DNA from: Symbiodinium natans
Taxonomy: Eukaryota; Sar; Dinophyceae; Suessiales; Symbiodiniaceae
Assembly: GCA_905221605.1 (NCBI GenBank)
Contig: CAJNDS010000208.1
Coordinates: 64,001-75,000 of the forward strand
DNA: 11,000 bases
Direction of reading: 5' to 3'
In this document: in pieces, positions 1 through 6,655 of the stretch
How positions within the stretch are numbered: the stretch's first letter is position 1
Layout: every line of letters begins with the position of its first letter
Translations under genes and position numbers: made by a program
Notes under the pieces: model-generated
Databases searched by the model: none
Seen by the model: only the letters and a program-made list of their open reading frames with translations
Told to the model about the DNA's origin: nothing

Positions 1-48
1 CAAAATCCTAAGCTGCGTGAGGCCTGCGGTAGATAGAGGGGCTTCTAG

Positions 49-157
49 CCCTAAGGGTCCATGTACCTCATTATTATATACTTAGACCCAAAAGTCCTTG
101 TATAGGAAGTACTTTAAGGCCCAAGTATTCCATATTTAGGTACATGGACCCTTAGGG
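49..157. repeat. Foldback (MITE-like) element with 20-bp perfect terminal inverted repeats
   Basis: The arm at 49-68 (ccctaagggtccatgtacct) is the exact reverse complement of 138-157. The 69-bp interior is AT-rich and has no coding capacity. The trinucleotide TAG lies immediately outside both ends (46-48 and 158-160), which could be a 3-bp target duplication but is also part of the telomere word. The outer end reads CCCTAAGGG, close to the telomere repeat. Size and structure fit a non-autonomous inverted-repeat element; I cannot assign a transposase superfamily. Confidence 0.7.
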
Positions 158-180
158 TAGGGCTTAGAGGGCTTGTGAAG

Positions 181-194
181 TTTAGGGTTTAGGG
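181..194 (+). repeat. Short TTTAGGG tract (2 copies)
   Basis: Two perfect G-strand heptamers follow a decayed copy at 160-175. The sequence from 195 to 335 has no long ORF or repeat that I can see, apart from isolated CCCTAAA-like words near 267-283 and 330. Confidence 0.8.
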
Positions 195-335
195 AAGAAA
201 AAAGGGCTGCCGGGTCCAGAAAACTGCAATCCCGAACTGCCAAAAAACAGCCCTTTGACCCTGCCTAAAGCCCTAAACCTGTACATCCTCGTATGATCTA
301 AATCTAAAGCGCCCCCCAATACCTTAAGCGCCCTA

Positions 336-424
336 AACCTTAAACCCTGAACCCCTGAAGCCCTGAAGCCCTGAACCCCAAACCCTAAACCCTAAACCCT
401 AAACCCTACACCCTAAACCCTAAA
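336..424 (-). repeat. Telomere-like CCCTAAA tract, decayed then perfect
   Basis: The left half has variants such as CCCTGAAG and CCCTGAAC; the right half is near-perfect CCCTAAA. It ends in CCCTAAACAGGC, the same join word seen at the end of the tract near 1072. Confidence 0.9.
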
Positions 425-508
425 CAGGCCCGGCTGGCACTCGCGGGCCGCGCAAGCAGCTGGAGACCAGCCTACGCAGAGGTTCATGGTACTTATGAAC
501 CCGCTATG

Positions 509-582
509 ACTGTACCTATGAGGGTGCTCATAACCCTATTAGGGCACTTTTTTGGAGCTTACAAGTGGGTTATAGGTACAGT
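509..582. repeat. Small fold-back island
   Basis: actgtacctat at 509-519 is the exact reverse complement of 572-582, enclosing 52 bp. A second small hairpin (tatgag with ctcata) lies inside the left part. No ORF is present. Confidence 0.6.
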
Positions 583-706
583 TGTTAATTGCTTGGCTGA
601 CTTCTGAACACCTCTAAAAGTTTAACTTTTAGGCTCCTTATATTGCATTTTCTACAAAACCCCAAAAAATTAGAGTCCTAAGAGCCAGGCAGAAGAAAGC
701 CCAAAG

Positions 707-745
707 CCCTAAACCCTAAACCCTAAACCCTAAATCCTAAACCCC
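707..745 (-). repeat. CCCTAAA tract
   Basis: About five C-strand heptamers, with one CCTAAAT variant near the right end. The tract lies inside the 481-773 inverted repeat. Confidence 0.9.
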
Positions 746-846
746 AAGATTGGTTAAGTAAGTACCATGAACCCTGAGCCTCTGAGTACTTTGTGTTCCA
801 GGACGCTCCTTGCAGAAGGAGGGTGGGAGGGGGGCCTTGGCTCTTT

Positions 847-910
847 TGGGGTTTGGGGTTTAGGGCTTAGGGTTTAGGCTTAGAACCCTAAAGCCTAACC
901 CTAAACCCTG
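847..910. repeat. Head-to-head telomere-like junction (TTTAGGG then CCCTAAA)
   Basis: G-strand repeats at 847-879 run straight into C-strand repeats at 884-910. A stem can form between 870-881 and 891-901 with a nine-base loop and one bulged base. This is the polarity expected when two telomere ends are joined or when a tract is duplicated in inverted orientation. Confidence 0.8.
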
Positions 911-1006
911 AACTGCATAAGAAGAGTGGAGGGGTTAAGGTGTTGTAAAGGCAACGTTCGAGGTCTGGGAGTAGAGGGCCTTCGATTACAGTGAAGTTTC
1001 GGATCT

Positions 1007-1072
1007 GGGGTTTAGGGATGTTCCCTAAACCCTAAACCCTAAACCCTAAACCCTAAACCCTAAACCCTAAAC
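1007..1072. repeat. Head-to-head palindrome followed by CCCTAAA array
   Basis: tttaggga (1011-1018) and tccctaaa (1022-1029) are exact inverted copies separated by three bases. About seven perfect CCCTAAA copies follow. The island after it (1073-1167) carries gggctat and atagccc as a further inverted pair and has no gene. Confidence 0.85.
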
Positions 1073-1167
1073 AGGCACTACCAGGATGGGCTATTCTTTT
1101 AAGGGGCTACAGGGCATAATAGCCCGTGTATAAAAAAGCGGTTGCTACCAACCGGCCCGGAGAGGAT

Positions 1168-1200
1168 GGGTTTAGCGTTTAGGGTTTAGGGTTTAGGGTT
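1168..1200 (+). repeat. TTTAGGG tract
   Basis: Four to five G-strand heptamers, the first with a TTTAGCG variant, fading into gggttcgggttcg at 1196-1208. With the array ending at 1072 it bounds an island in chromosome-like cap polarity (C on the left, G on the right). Confidence 0.9.
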
Positions 1201-1258
1201 CGGGTTCGAGCAATTATCCTGGCAGCACGTAGCACGTATGGCAATATCAGCATACTAC

Positions 1259-1338
1259 CATTACATGGATGGCACAGCATATGACACTGAAGCGTCCTGC
1301 ACTGTAGCATCCATATAATTCTGAGAGTATTTGTAATG
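1259..1338. repeat. Nested fold-back island
   Basis: cattaca (1259-1265) pairs with tgtaatg (1332-1338), and inside it atggatg (1265-1271) pairs with catccat (1308-1314). The arms are short, so each alone is weak evidence; their nested order strengthens it. Short reading frames here and at 1338-1523 look like chance. Confidence 0.45.
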
Positions 1339-1340
1339 TG

Positions 1341-1353
1341 TATATATATATAT
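1341..1353. repeat. (TA)n microsatellite
   Basis: Thirteen bases of alternating TA directly right of the fold-back at 1259-1338. The sequence from 1354 to 1500 shows no recognisable feature. Confidence 0.8.
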
Positions 1354-1508
1354 GTAGATATTCATGTGTTGGTCTCCTGAGGCTGAGCCTTGCAGAGCCG
1401 TGCAGGGTGACGGCTGCCGGCAATTATACTGTGCGTGCCTCGTCCCGTCCCAAGTTCGGCAAGCAGGGCACAAACAAACCACTCGTCAGAAAGTGGTCCC
1501 TAAACCCA

Positions 1509-1582
1509 GGGTTTAGGGTTTAGGGTTTAGGATTTAGGGTTTTGGGTTTAACCCTAAACCCTAAACCCTAAACCCTAAACCC
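1509..1582. repeat. Head-to-head telomere-like tracts, junction at about 1549
   Basis: Five G-strand copies with two variants run to 1549 and change without spacer to four C-strand copies (tttgggtttaaccctaaa). A further short C-strand tract lies at 1606-1621, after an interruption containing gacacccattaagac. This is the most direct fusion-like junction in the window. Confidence 0.9.
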
Positions 1583-1773
1583 GACACCCATTAAGACCCT
1601 CAACGCTAAACCCTAAACCCTCGTTGCAAAAGCCCAGCTTGCCATCTGGCGAGACACACCCAGCACGAACCCCGCGCAGCAGTGCCATGATGTGCGCATT
1701 CGACGTCACCCGTTATATTGCCTTGGATGATGTCTATAATTTTTCCGCAAGCAATATTGTTGTCAGCATTTCG

Positions 1774-2931
1774 CTACTGATCTTGACTTCTGTGGCCGCG
1801 GCGCGTGGCAGGCCGCACGGCGTTCGGAGCCATAGCTGCCATCAGGAGCTCAAGGAGATCCGAATGGCGCCCTTCGGGCGGCAAGGGGCCAAGAGAGAGC
1901 AACACAGGGCGCGTCCAACAACTCAACCTCCGGATGTATTCTAAACTCGTCACTCTATCATGACACATCTCCTCAACTCTCCTTTTGAGGGATACATCCG
2001 CCGGCTCCAGGAAGACTAGGCGGTCCCCTGGAAACACCACCGTTGTGCAGCGCTCTGGCATCTCCCAGGCCCCCGCATACCAGTCTCTGCACTCGTTTCG
2101 GCCGTCGCCGTGGATCACGGCAACCGGGCTGACCCCAAATGTATGGCGCATGTTCATGTACAACAGCTTCAAAACATGGGCTTCCTCGTCCAGAAACCTA
2201 TGCCAGAATTGTTCATTGTCTGCGACCCGTTCTAACAAGGGCTTCGCCTGCGACTTGGTGCATACGGCTGCAGGAGAAGCTTCGGCAGGGTACATGTACC
2301 AACGCACAGGCAGCCAGTCAAGGACTACTTCTGCATCTCTGGCAAACAGGTCCACAAAGCTCTTCAACTTGTTGCAGACAACTGTTGCGCGACCTGTTTC
2401 ATCAGCCGTGTACAAACGATCATAAGCTTGCAGTAGTCTGTCCCGAACTTGCCGTAGTCTGTGCTGAAAGTAAGGGCACGATTTCATCTGCACAAAGTTG
2501 TCCAAAATTGGAAGGATCCAGCATTCATCACCGGGGCAGATTTTGTCCTCAGGTCCAGGGAAGTCGACAATCCTCGGGGTAAGAACCGAATTGGCACATT
2601 GCTCCTGTTCTCGATTGTGCACAGTACGAACTACCTTGATACCATGCAACCTTGGCAACTCGATATTTAAGAGAGTTCCGTTCTGCTTCTTTGTCTCCCG
2701 CCGCTTAACCGTGAACTTCAAGCAGGGGATGGAGACTTGGCCTGTGGCTGCCCCGACCAGTTTGAACATCTGCTCCCACAACTGCCAAGAGGCCTGACCT
2801 CCGCCCATGTCCCGCCTGCCTTTCAAACAGGTCTGCAGGTCTTGCAGCAAGTGAGGATCGATGTCATCTAGCGCTGCCTGGGCCTGCGCATCACGCCGCT
2901 GTAGCGGGAGGCCCTCCAGGTCATTGGACAT
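1774..2931 (-). CDS. Orphan protein, 385 aa, no recognised family
   Basis: This is the only long open frame in the window, with 385 codons from ATG at 2931-2929 to TAG at 1776-1774. An open extension upstream begins with non-ATG codons, so I chose the first ATG (MSNDLEGL); it has G at -3. Codons favour G or C in third position, and the longest antisense frames are under 150 residues, so I take the minus strand as coding. The protein has 12 cysteines, including a CPGDEC motif at 132-137, predicted amphipathic helices at about 155-175 and 185-205, a Trp/Tyr-rich stretch at 206-214, a motif HGDGRNECRDWY at 274-285, and a basic tail from about 373. I see no signal peptide, membrane span, catalytic motif or transposase/reverse-transcriptase signature. 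Telomere-like tracts flank it about 150 bp downstream and 400 bp upstream. It could be an exon of a larger gene. Function unknown. Confidence 0.7.
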   Translation of the reverse strand: MSNDLEGLPLQRRDAQAQAALDDIDPHLLQDLQTCLKGRRDMGGGQASWQLWEQMFKLVGAATGQVSIPCLKFTVKRRETKKQNGTLLNIELPRLHGIKVVRTVHNREQEQCANSVLTPRIVDFPGPEDKICPGDECWILPILDNFVQMKSCPYFQHRLRQVRDRLLQAYDRLYTADETGRATVVCNKLKSFVDLFARDAEVVLDWLPVRWYMYPAEASPAAVCTKSQAKPLLERVADNEQFWHRFLDEEAHVLKLLYMNMRHTFGVSPVAVIHGDGRNECRDWYAGAWEMPERCTTVVFPGDRLVFLEPADVSLKRRVEEMCHDRVTSLEYIRRLSCWTRPVLLSLGPLPPEGRHSDLLELLMAAMAPNAVRPATRRGHRSQDQ

Positions 2932-3003
2932 GGCAGGACGCGCGTGCGCACAGCGCAAGTGATGTCTCAAGCTGAGGTCACTGCCTCTGTGGTGTTCAAG
3001 CTA
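2932..3003 (-). other. In-frame open extension upstream of the orphan gene
   Basis: Reading the minus strand, the frame stays open from the chosen ATG back to a TAG at 3003-3001 but contains no ATG; only TTG at 2970 would serve as an alternative start. The sequence just before the open part ends in CTTCCTAG, which could be an intron or trans-splice acceptor AG. If so, the mature protein may begin further upstream in another exon. Confidence 0.35.
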
Positions 3004-3026
3004 GGAAGCTCCTGAACTCTATACTG

Positions 3027-3110
3027 AACTTGGAACCCTAGCAAAAACTCTTAAATTTTTGCTGTTTCTTAGGAATTATAGTACCCCAAAAATTAAAATT
3101 ATTTCCAAGT
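3027..3110. repeat. AT-rich fold-back upstream of the orphan gene
   Basis: acttggaa (3028-3035) pairs with ttccaagt (3103-3110). Inside lies a hairpin, gcaaaaa (3041-3047) with tttttgc (3056-3062). The interior is much richer in A and T than its surroundings. It could be a small foldback element or simply the 5' flank of the gene. From 3111 to 3345 I see nothing assignable. Confidence 0.45.
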
Positions 3111-3345
3111 CTCCCTAGTTTCACACGGCGCTGAGCTGTACTGTGATTCGGGACCCCGGATCTGTGCCTCTATCTGCTACCCCCGAAGCCCTCTCGAGCC
3201 AAACTACCTTCATAGGCAGCCACTTCGTGTTGATAATGAGAGGGCAACACCATGCGGTTGGCTCTGAGCCATTAAAGTTACGAGAACCCTGAAAGAACCC
3301 AAGGACCTAAACCCTGCAAAGCCAAGCCCCAACCCTAAAATAGCA

Positions 3346-3462
3346 AATCCTAAACCCTAAACCCTAAACCCCAAACTCTAAACCCGAAACCCTCAACCCT
3401 AAACCCTAAACCCTAAACCCCAAACCCTAAACCCTAAACCCCAAACCCTAAACCCCAAACCC
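3346..3462 (-). repeat. Decayed CCCTAAA tract
   Basis: About sixteen C-strand units, with CCCCAAA, CCCGAAA and CCCTCAA variants scattered among perfect ones. Confidence 0.9.
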
Positions 3463-3470
3463 CTCCCTAC

Positions 3471-3528
3471 CCCTCAGCCTCAGAAGCGAGCGGAGCAGCG
3501 CCTTGACCATCCTGCCAGCCGCTGAGGG
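3471..3528. repeat. Island with terminal inverted repeat between C and G tracts
   Basis: ccctcagc (3471-3478) is the exact reverse complement of 3521-3528. The 58-bp island sits between a C-strand tract on the left and a G-strand tract on the right, so the arms are next to the telomere-like DNA. Confidence 0.5.
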
Positions 3529-3542
3529 TCGAGGGCTTAGCG

Positions 3543-3770
3543 CATTAGGGCTTAGGGGTTTAGGGTTTGAGGGTTTGAGGTTTGAGGGTTTGAGGGCTTT
3601 AGGGTTTGAGGGTTTGAGGGTTTGAGGGTTTTAGGGTTTTAGGGTTTCAGGGTTTCAGGGTTTTAGGGTTTTAGGGTTTTAGGGTTTTAGGGTTCAGGAT
3701 TTAGGGTTTAAGGCTGTAGGGCTTGGGGGTTGCTTTTAGGGTTTAGGGCTTAGGGTTTAGAGTTTCGGGC
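3543..3770 (+). repeat. Decayed TTTAGGG tract with an ordered octamer block
   Basis: Most units are eight bases long. From 3605 to 3692 there are eleven uninterrupted octamers of form TTTNAGGG in which N is G,G,G,T,T,C,C,T,T,T,T. Identical variants are grouped, as expected from local tandem duplication. The remainder to 3770 is a decayed heptamer mix, and 3771-3840 is G-rich with no feature. Confidence 0.9.
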
Positions 3771-3840
3771 TTTGCAAGATTTCGGGTATGGTTTGGGGAG
3801 GGGGGTTAGGGGGTTGGTGGTGCTGCAAGGTTGGCTAGGA

Positions 3841-3882
3841 TTTTTTTTTTTTTTTTTTTTTTTGGGGGGGGGGGGGGGGGGG
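3841..3882. repeat. T23 followed by G19 homopolymer run
   Basis: Twenty-three T (3841-3863) pass directly into nineteen G (3864-3882). On the minus strand it reads C19A23. Lengths in such runs are unreliable. A telomere-like fragment (tcagggtttaggg) follows at 3889. Confidence 0.95.
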
Positions 3883-3902
3883 TTGAGGTTCAGGGTTTAG
3901 GG

Positions 3903-4020
3903 CCCAATTTGGGGAATCCGAGGTTTGTCGAATAGCCAACTTCTGTTCATGTAACCATGACCTCACTTGCCCACAGGGACCAAATGGTGTCCAAAACAAA
4001 CCTAAACCCAATAGAGCCTC
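3903..4020. other. Island with no gene recognised
   Basis: Unique-looking sequence containing two short hairpins, tcatg/catga around 3946-3959 and ggacc/ggtgtcc around 3979-3994. No ORF or known repeat is visible. Confidence 0.5.
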
Positions 4021-4041
4021 AACCCTAACCCTAATTTGGAG

Positions 4042-4141
4042 TAGACCCTGGGAAAAGTATAAACAACCCTAAGCCCTAAACCCTAAACCCTCAACCCTAA
4101 ACCCTAAACCCTAAACCCTAGACCCTGGAAAAAGTATAAAC
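4042..4141. repeat. Telomere tract flanked by a 23-bp direct repeat
   Basis: The 23-mers at 4042-4064 and 4119-4141 (both starting tagaccctgg and ending agtataaac) match at 22 of 23 positions. Between them is a 54-bp CCCTAAA tract. The offset is 77 bases, eleven heptamer lengths. This is what insertion of telomeric DNA with target duplication would leave; slippage or unequal exchange is an alternative. Confidence 0.85.
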
Positions 4142-4202
4142 TTTTCGGTATAAGTAGCTATGGTGGGAACCCAGAAACAACAAAACGGCTAGGGTTCAAG
4201 GT

Positions 4203-4233
4203 CACCGGTGTAAAGGAAGCCACCTGACCGGTG
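4203..4233. repeat. Short inverted repeat caccggt/accggtg
   Basis: caccggt (4203-4209) and accggtg (4227-4233) are exact inverted copies around a 17-base loop, in the island between the tract ending near 4118 and the one starting at 4261. Confidence 0.5.
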
Positions 4234-4260
4234 GACTAAAACGAGCCCCTCTGAGCTTAG

Positions 4261-4354
4261 GGGGTTTAGGGTTTAGGGTTTATGGATTGAGATCATGGAC
4301 TTGAAACCCTAAACCCTAAACCCTAAACCCTAAACCCTAAACCCTAAACCCTAG
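4261..4354. repeat. TTTAGGG then CCCTAAA tracts with a short spacer
   Basis: G-strand copies at 4261-4282 and seven perfect C-strand copies at 4304-4354 face each other across a 21-bp spacer. From 4355 to 4453 I see no feature. Confidence 0.9.
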
Positions 4355-4453
4355 GGCTCCCAGTAGAAGGTACACCATAAACCTCGTTAAGGCAATCGGC
4401 TCCGAAGGTCTGAGCAGGGAAATTGGGAGGTAACCAAGCCCCGAAGCGGTTTT

Positions 4454-4530
4454 GGGTTTAGGGGTTTAGGGTTTAGGGGTTTAGGGGTTTAGGGGTTTAG
4501 GGTTTAGGGTTTAGGGTTTAGGGTTTAGGG
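4454..4530 (+). repeat. TTTAGGG tract with mixed TTTAGGGG units
   Basis: The left part mixes heptamers and GGGG-containing octamers; the last five units are perfect heptamers. It ends at gggaccatgcacg, directly at the outer arm of the next stem-loop. Confidence 0.9.
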
Positions 4531-4536
4531 ACCATG

Positions 4537-4609
4537 CACGTTACCAAGGCACCAGGTTATTTAGATAACCTAGGAATAGAAATGGTGCCCCCTTTTTTGG
4601 CTGAACGTG
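4537..4609. repeat. Three-step nested stem-loop
   Basis: cacgtt (4537-4542) pairs with aacgtg (4604-4609), ggcacca (4548-4554) with tggtgcc (4583-4589), and ggttat (4555-4560) with ataacc (4565-4570). The last two stems are contiguous on the left. The right half belongs to repeat family 2. Confidence 0.65.
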
Positions 4610-4630
4610 GTTTAGAAGGGAACCCGAACC
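4566..4630 (+). repeat. Dispersed repeat family 2, copy A
   Basis: This 65-bp segment aligns with 8758-8819. Shared blocks in order are aacctag, aata, ggtgccc, a T-run followed by GGCT, and agggaaccc. The two copies lie about 4.2 kb apart in the same orientation. Short indels prevent a simple count of identity. Confidence 0.65.
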
Positions 4631-4645
4631 CCCCAAAAAGGGAAT

Positions 4646-4681
4646 CCCTAAACCCTAAACCCTAAACCCTAAACCCTAAAC
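4646..4681 (-). repeat. CCCTAAA tract
   Basis: Five perfect C-strand copies directly before an 18-bp spacer and the C20 run. Confidence 0.9.
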
Positions 4682-4698
4682 GGTTCTAGTTCGCCGAG

Positions 4699-4718
4699 CC
4701 CCCCCCCCCCCCCCCCCC
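4699..4718. repeat. C20 homopolymer run
   Basis: Twenty consecutive C after gccgag. The island around it (4682-4768) has no other feature. Confidence 0.95.
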
Positions 4719-4768
4719 AAATGCCAGACAGATTCCTGCCTTCCTAGTTCAGGGCGGAGTGGGGGCAT

Positions 4769-4853
4769 AAACCCTAAACCCTAAACCCTAAACCCTAAAC
4801 CCTAAGCCCTAAGCCCTAAACCCTAAACCCTAAACCCTAAACCCTAAACCCCC
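4769..4853 (-). repeat. CCCTAAA array, about 12 copies
   Basis: Near-perfect heptamers with two adjacent CCCTAAG variants in the middle (4800-4813), another sign of local duplication. Confidence 0.95.
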
Positions 4854-4975
4854 ATGATGTTCGCCCTGGTGTGCTTGGGCTTGGGCTCCCTTCTTTGTTT
4901 TCTTGTTTTTTGTTGCTTTGCATGTTCAGGCTTCAGGGCCTCCACTGCTGGCTTGAGCTTCATCAGGGCTTGGGC

Positions 4976-5063
4976 TTTAGGGTTTAGGGTTTAGGGTTTA
5001 GGGTTTAGGGTTTACGGTTTAGGGTTTAGGGTTTAGGGCAAGTTTAGGGTTTAGGGTTCAGGG
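4976..5063 (+). repeat. TTTAGGG array
   Basis: About eleven G-strand copies with one TTTACGG variant and an interruption (gcaag) at 5038-5042. With the array ending at 4853 it caps a 122-bp island (4854-4975) that is rich in GCTT and TTGG words and has no gene. Confidence 0.95.
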
Positions 5064-5297
5064 CCTCTAAGTTATGCTGCGGAGGTGGAGTGATTTGATT
5101 GCTTTCCACGCCCAAAGGAGCAAGCCAGAGCCAGGACCTCAGCAAAGTCGGTCTGAAAATACATATCTTACAGATAAGGCCAAACAAGACACAGCTGAAC
5201 CCAAAAGCCGTCAACGCCATCAAAACCCTCAAAACCCGAGACGCTCACAAGCAGACGCGCTACACTCCATAAAAATGCCTTGCGGCACCCTACCCGG
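5064..5297. other. Island with no supported gene
   Basis: Unique-looking sequence of about 230 bp. Frames of 62 (minus, TTG start) and 77 residues (plus) are open, but they overlap on opposite strands, run into telomere-like repeats and show no recognisable motif. I treat it as non-coding. Confidence 0.5.
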
Positions 5298-5355
5298 TAA
5301 ACCCTAAACCCCAAAACCCAAAGCACTAAACCCTAAACCCTAAACCCTAAACCCT
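5298..5355 (-). repeat. CCCTAAA tract, irregular start
   Basis: The first 30 bases are decayed (ccccaaaaccc, gcactaaa) and the last four units perfect. The following 100 bp to 5455 show no feature. Confidence 0.9.
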
Positions 5356-5455
5356 CATCCTTCCAAGCCATCGCCCCCACCTGGATCGATGCAGCTCTGC
5401 CTCATCAGCAGCGCCGCGTGCCTGAGCCGAAGCACACTGCGGGCGTCCTAAACTT

Positions 5456-5530
5456 TCAAAACCCCAAGCCCTAAAACCTAAACCGTAAACCCTAGACCCT
5501 AAACGCGGGGCTTCGGGCTTCAGGGCTTTG
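5456..5530. repeat. Decayed C-strand then G-strand words
   Basis: Weak CCCTAAA-like units to 5505 change to GGGCTTCAGGG-like units at 5507-5530. Confidence 0.6.
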
Positions 5531-5607
5531 GGGCTTTCGGAGCGTTTATATTGGGTGAGAGGTGAATTCCAGTAGAAAGACTCATGATGGTACGGTTCCT
5601 ATGTGTT

Positions 5608-5661
5608 CCTTGTCAAGAGAGCACGGTATAATACTGTGTGATGAGAGGTGAAGTGACAAGG
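5608..5661. repeat. Inverted repeat ccttgtca/tgacaagg
   Basis: The 8-bp arms at 5608-5615 and 5654-5661 are exact. A diverged direct repeat also occurs here: cggtataatactgtgtgat (5624-5642) resembles cggtaatactatgtgat (5698-5714). gatacggttg occurs twice at about 5742 and 5762. The wider stretch 5531-5868 is non-telomeric and has no convincing gene. Confidence 0.5.
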
Positions 5662-5868
5662 AGAGAGCTGTGGGGCAACAACTAGACCATGAGGACGCGG
5701 TAATACTATGTGATTGGTACTATTCTTCGGTTCATCCAGGCTGATACGGTTGAACTGGCCCGGATACGGTTGTTGCTCGTGGCTTCGACCGCTGGTGATG
5801 GCACGAAAAGCCTGAGGAAGAACCCGTCATGGTCTAGGGCTTTGGGTTTGGGGCTGACGCACCAACTC

Positions 5869-5909
5869 ATATATGTATATGTATATGTATATTATATAGA
5901 TATATGTAT
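5869..5909. repeat. TATATG microsatellite
   Basis: Imperfect hexamer repeats of TATATG, breaking into TATATAGA near the right end, directly before the 40-bp tandem array. Confidence 0.85.
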
Positions 5910-5933
5910 GAAGAAAATGCAGACAGTAAGTTT

Positions 5934-6213
5934 AGTAAGCTAGGACCCACCAATAAGCTAAACAACCGCATGTAGTGAGCCAAGACGTGCCAATGCACAA
6001 AACAACGGCATATAGTAAGCTAAGATGCGTCCATAAGCAAAACAACCGCATGTAGTGAGCGAAGAAAGAGCAGCAAGCAAAACAACGGCGAAGATGCGTC
6101 CATAAGCAAAGCAGCCGTACATAGCAAGCGAAGACGCACCAACATGCAAAACGAACGCATATAAAGCGAAGACGCATCCATTAATTAGGGAAGACGCAGC
6201 ACTAAGCAAAAAC
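5934..6213 (+). repeat. Degenerate 40-bp tandem repeat, about 7 copies
   Basis: Units begin at 5934, 5974, 6014, 6054, 6089 (missing its start), 6123 and 6163, with a decayed partial unit from about 6187. The typical unit starts agtaagc, has a central cgtccataagcaaaacaac, and ends gcatat or gcatgt. The first three units are exactly 40 bp; later ones carry deletions. Because 40 is not a multiple of three, the Cys/Leu-rich frames on the minus strand across it are probably accidental. No CRISPR pattern: the units are adjacent and there are no spacers. Confidence 0.85.
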
Positions 6214-6217
6214 CAAA

Positions 6218-6474
6218 GCCCTAAACCCCCAAATCGCTGAAATCCAAATTCCCCAAAACCCGGACTCCGGAAACCCCTATGCCGCCAAACGCCCTAAACC
6301 CTAAACACTAAGAAGCCCGAAACTCCTAAACGCTAGAACAAAGCTAAACCTAAAAACCCTAAAACCCTGAAACCCCAAACCCTCCCCCCGCCCCCTCCCC
6401 AAAAAGAAACCCTAACCCCTAAACACCAAAAACTGAAACCCTGAAACCCTAAACCCACACCCACCCACCCCTCA
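6218..6474 (-). repeat. Strongly decayed CCCTAAA region
   Basis: CCCTAAAC-like words with many substitutions and length changes run for about 250 bp, with purine-rich and C-rich interruptions. It looks like an old tract that has drifted. Confidence 0.75.
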
Positions 6475-6508
6475 AAACAAAAAAACAAACCTTTAAAAAA
6501 CAAAAAAA

Positions 6509-6511
6509 ATA

Positions 6512-6553
<42 letters not shown>
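6509..6553. repeat. (AT)n microsatellite
   Basis: Forty-five bases of AT alternation with one CA interruption near 6530, preceded by an A-rich stretch. The GC-rich sequence at 6554-6655 has no other feature. Confidence 0.95.
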
Positions 6554-6655
6554 CATCTGGGCGGCGTGCGGGAGTTGGGGCCTTGACGGCGTTGCGCGCC
6601 AAGAGCCCCGCGACCTGTTCGCTTGGGGTGGGCCTCGGGTGTAGAGCCCCCCATG

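Larger units (their letters stand above)
481..773. repeat. Long-range inverted repeat spanning a telomere tract
   Basis: The 15-mer at 481-495 (ggttcatggtactta) is the perfect reverse complement of 759-773. The 263 bp between them contain a smaller fold-back (509-582) and a CCCTAAA tract (707-745). The left arm also forms a local hairpin, ggttcat at 481-487 with atgaacc at 495-501. This could be one composite foldback element or two diverged copies in opposite orientation. Confidence 0.6.

Noticed and set aside
1509-1621. Telo-box promoter elements (AAACCCTAA) for the orphan gene
   Set aside because: Telo-boxes regulate some plant genes, but here the word is part of long arrays everywhere and this tract lies at the 3' side of the gene.
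1624-2797. Several plus-strand frames of 69-147 residues opposite the orphan gene
   Set aside because: They overlap the much longer minus-strand frame, overlap one another and show no motif; they look like antisense shadows.
5710-5943. 77-residue plus-strand frame
   Set aside because: It starts at GTG rather than ATG, ends in a microsatellite translation, and shows no domain.
5932-6209. Cysteine/leucine-rich small proteins on the minus strand
   Set aside because: They are read across a 40-bp tandem repeat whose period is not a multiple of three; two frames give similar repeats, typical of translated satellite DNA.
5934-6213. CRISPR-like array
   Set aside because: The repeat units are directly adjacent and degenerate, with no unique spacers and no cas genes; the context is eukaryotic.
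6333-6602. Minus-strand frame of 89 residues with Tyr-Ile repeats
   Set aside because: It is a translation of the AT microsatellite and decayed telomere repeat.
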